Origin: RGIG464 sp045643185
Lineage (GTDB): Bacteria > Myxococcota_A > Bradymonadia > UBA4248
DNA: 32,847 bases
Assembly: GCA_045643185.1 (NCBI GenBank)
Contig: JAZUKH010000164.1
Coordinates: 1-32,847, forward strand
Reading direction: 5' to 3'
Shown one piece after another: positions 30,979 through 32,847 of the stretch. Position 1 is the stretch's first letter, and every line of letters begins with the position of its first letter. Made by a program: the position numbers and the translations under genes. The notes under the pieces were generated by a model that saw nothing but the letters and a program-made list of their open reading frames with translations, ran no database searches and was not told the origin of the DNA.

Positions 30979-32847
30979 ATGGCAATCGTCATCGAAGATA
31001 AGCAGTACTATAAAATTGGTGAAGTGGCCAAAGCGCTTGGCGTTTCTCAGCCCAAAATTCGGTATTGGACAGACACCTTCGAGAGCATTCGTCCAGATTT
31101 CTTGAACGGTGACCGACTTTATCACCAAAGCGATATCGCCCGTCTTGCCTTAATTCGCCAACTCCTCGTAGACGACGGCTACTCGGCCGCCGGCGCCAAA
31201 AAACAGATCGAAACGCTCAAACAGGAAGGACGACTCAACGATATTCTTGACGCCCAGCTCTGCATCAGCGGCAAAACGCCTTCCGGCGCCTACATTTTGG
31301 CCATTCCGCCAACTGAAGAAACAGTCACGGGCGAGTTGGAAGAAAACGAGCCACATCCCCTGAATGTGGTGGCGCATGAAACGGCGCGCCCGGTCTTTAA
31401 CGACCCAACAGCCCAGCTTCAGGCACGCTACGACGCCTGCATCCGCGATTTGAGTGCCCGAACTGCCGAACTCGAAGTCTTCCGAGCCAGTTATATCGCA
31501 AGCCAAAGTGCACTCGAAGAGTGCCGAAGTGCACTCAGCGAAACCAAATGCAAGCTCGAAAACACCGAACGCACCTATCAGACACAACAATCGGCTTGGG
31601 AAACAGATCAGATCACCCTGAATGCCTCGCTAGAATGCGCGCAAAATGCCCTGGAAAACACCACGGCACAACTGAAACGGGCCACGCAAGACCAGGTTCA
31701 GACGCATCAAAAACTCGAGGATACCGAAGCTCAACTCGATTTTGCCCGCGAAGCGATCGCCAAACGCGACAACGAACTGACCCAACAGCGCGCCCAGCTT
31801 GAGTCCATACAAACTCAGTTCAACGCCACCCAGGTCAAATTGCAGAACCTGAATGCCAGCCTGGACGACAAGGACATGGCCATTCAAATGGCCCAGACTG
31901 CACTTCAAAACCTGCGTTTCTCACATGCTGACACCGTAGCAGAACTGGCGCTGGCCTCCGAAAACGTCAAAAAACTCGAGAACGAACTCGCAGAATCCCG
32001 TCACGCCTACATCAATATTCAAAACGTCCTGAATTCCACCGAAGCCCAGCTGGAACTCGCCCAATCCACGATGCAAAACCGCGAAAACGTGGCCACGAAC
32101 GCCCAAAGCGAACTCGCCCAGTCCCAGACGAAGCTTTCGGAACTGACGGCACAATTGGCCGAAGCGCAGACGCAACTGGACAACACGACGAATGAGCTTC
32201 GTACTCAACGCGATCAGCTCGATGTACTTCGCCAGACAATTGACGAACAAAACGCCGAGATCAACGCAAAACGCGATGAGATCAACGCGGCCAAAGCCGC
32301 TTTAATGCAGTCAGAAAGCGATCTCGACGCCACCCGCGAAACACTCATCGCCTGTCAGACGACCCTGGCTGCACGCGAAAACGAACTGGCTGAAACGCGA
32401 GAAGCCCTTTCGCAGAGCGATTGGTTCCTTGGCGAGTCCAAAGAAGCAGTTCGTCGCGCCGAAGCCACGATTGAAGCACGTGATGCTGAAATCGCAGACA
32501 AAGCTGCTCAGATCGTCGATGCAAAAGCCACCATCGAAGCGCGTGACGCTGAAATCGCGGACAAGGCCGCTCAAATCGTCGAAGCCAAGGCCACCATCGA
32601 AGCGCGTGATGCTGAAATCGCCGACAAAGCTGCTCAGATCGTCGACGCCAAAGCCACGATTGAAGCGCGCGACGCTGAAATCGCCGACAAAGCCGCTCAG
32701 ATCGACGATGCAAAAGCCACGATCGAAGCGCGTGACGCCGAAATCGCGGACAAAGCCGCTCAGATCGACGAAGCTAAAGCCACCATCGAAGCACGTGAAA
32801 ACGAACTGATCGAAGCCATGGCGCAAAACGAAGGCTTGAACGCAGAC
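30979..32847 (+). CDS. MerR-type DNA-binding protein fused to a very long coiled coil (partial)
   Basis: ATG 30979 has AGGGAAGGGA just upstream. The frame is open to the window edge (623 residues, no stop). Residues ~10-75 are a MerR winged helix (YYKIGEVAKALGVSQPKIRY, DRLYHQSDIARLALIRQLLV, DDGYSAAGAKKQI), closest to the MerR class that follows ihfA in other Proteobacteria. A ~60-residue linker leads, from about residue 150, to continuous heptad-rich coiled coil (Gln/Glu/Ala/Leu/Asn) of more than 470 residues, ending in a tandem 21-residue repeat. Ordinary MerR proteins have only ~40-100 residues after the HTH. It may tether DNA or act as a filament-like scaffold; this is inference. Confidence 0.85.
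   Translation, partial: MAIVIEDKQYYKIGEVAKALGVSQPKIRYWTDTFESIRPDFLNGDRLYHQSDIARLALIRQLLVDDGYSAAGAKKQIETLKQEGRLNDILDAQLCISGKTPSGAYILAIPPTEETVTGELEENEPHPLNVVAHETARPVFNDPTAQLQARYDACIRDLSARTAELEVFRASYIASQSALEECRSALSETKCKLENTERTYQTQQSAWETDQITLNASLECAQNALENTTAQLKRATQDQVQTHQKLEDTEAQLDFAREAIAKRDNELTQQRAQLESIQTQFNATQVKLQNLNASLDDKDMAIQMAQTALQNLRFSHADTVAELALASENVKKLENELAESRHAYINIQNVLNSTEAQLELAQSTMQNRENVATNAQSELAQSQTKLSELTAQLAEAQTQLDNTTNELRTQRDQLDVLRQTIDEQNAEINAKRDEINAAKAALMQSESDLDATRETLIACQTTLAARENELAETREALSQSDWFLGESKEAVRRAEATIEARDAEIADKAAQIVDAKATIEARDAEIADKAAQIVEAKATIEARDAEIADKAAQIVDAKATIEARDAEIADKAAQIDDAKATIEARDAEIADKAAQIDEAKATIEARENELIEAMAQNEGLNAD
32464..32847 (+). repeat. In-frame 63-bp tandem repeats in the coiled coil
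   Basis: Units start at 32464, 32527, 32590, 32653, 32716 and 32779 (the last diverging after 10 codons). Each codes ATIEARDAEIADKAAQIVDA plus K: 21 residues, exactly three heptads, so copy number changes keep the coiled-coil register. Confidence 0.93.

Overview
The window looks like a chromosomal segment from a Myxococcota-type (deltaproteobacterial) organism with moderate GC. The evidence is two proteins with a C-terminal Cys / hydrophobic / Arg-cluster tail of MYXO-CTERM type, several Cys-rich lipoproteins with 'DCGG' and 'DDDGNN' repeats, a GrpE/DnaK pair and soluble GAF-GAF histidine kinase of myxobacterial style, and an ihfA-merR neighbourhood. No phage, complete insertion sequence, CRISPR array, tRNA or rRNA was found.

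Layout. 1-162 is the start of a minus-strand lipoprotein. 394-2973 (-) is comEC. 3245-6275 (+) is a grpE-dnaK operon ending in a strong hairpin. 6478-7548 (+) is a four-TM membrane protein of unknown function and 7884-8606 (+) a PlsC-like acyltransferase. 7549-9244 is dominated by repeats around plsC. 9245-9889 (+) is a TPR protein that converges on a histidine kinase (9959-11785, -) across a shared bidirectional terminator. 11985-14927 (+) holds a 919-residue lamin-tail-domain lipoprotein and a 58-residue lipoprotein. 15339-21193 (-) holds polA, a secreted TPR protein with a MYXO-CTERM tail, and an outer-membrane beta-barrel protein. 21486-23303 (+) is a zinc-ribbon, repeat and single-TM protein. 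23408-27370 (+) holds a ROK sugar kinase, a RicT/YaaT (PSP1) protein with repeat-rich ends, and rsmD. 27636-29624 (+) is a trypsin-like lipoprotein with Ca-binding-like repeats and a MYXO-CTERM-like tail. 30105-32847 (+) is ihfA followed by a MerR-type DNA-binding protein fused to a very long coiled coil that runs off the window.

Most striking non-coding content: five intergenic copies (3051, 7559, 9001, 14939, 27388) of one dispersed palindromic element. Its two ends are nearly invariant, but the hairpin between them differs completely in sequence and length from copy to copy while staying self-complementary. Nearby are related 27-28 bp tandem repeats and a 139-bp tandem duplication containing promoter-like boxes and an 18-bp palindrome. 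The ihfA-merR intergenic region contains a strongly structured segment resembling an orphan IS200/IS605 (TnpB) right end. The ihfA promoter candidate has a 19-bp spacer with a dyad, the architecture that MerR regulators act on.

Working together: the identifiable genes are mostly housekeeping (replication/repair, rRNA methylation, chaperone, nucleoid protein, lipid synthesis, sugar phosphorylation, DNA uptake). They are interleaved with envelope proteins that are clade-specific and repeat-rich. Several housekeeping proteins (GrpE, RicT, MerR) carry unusual low-complexity or repeat extensions.
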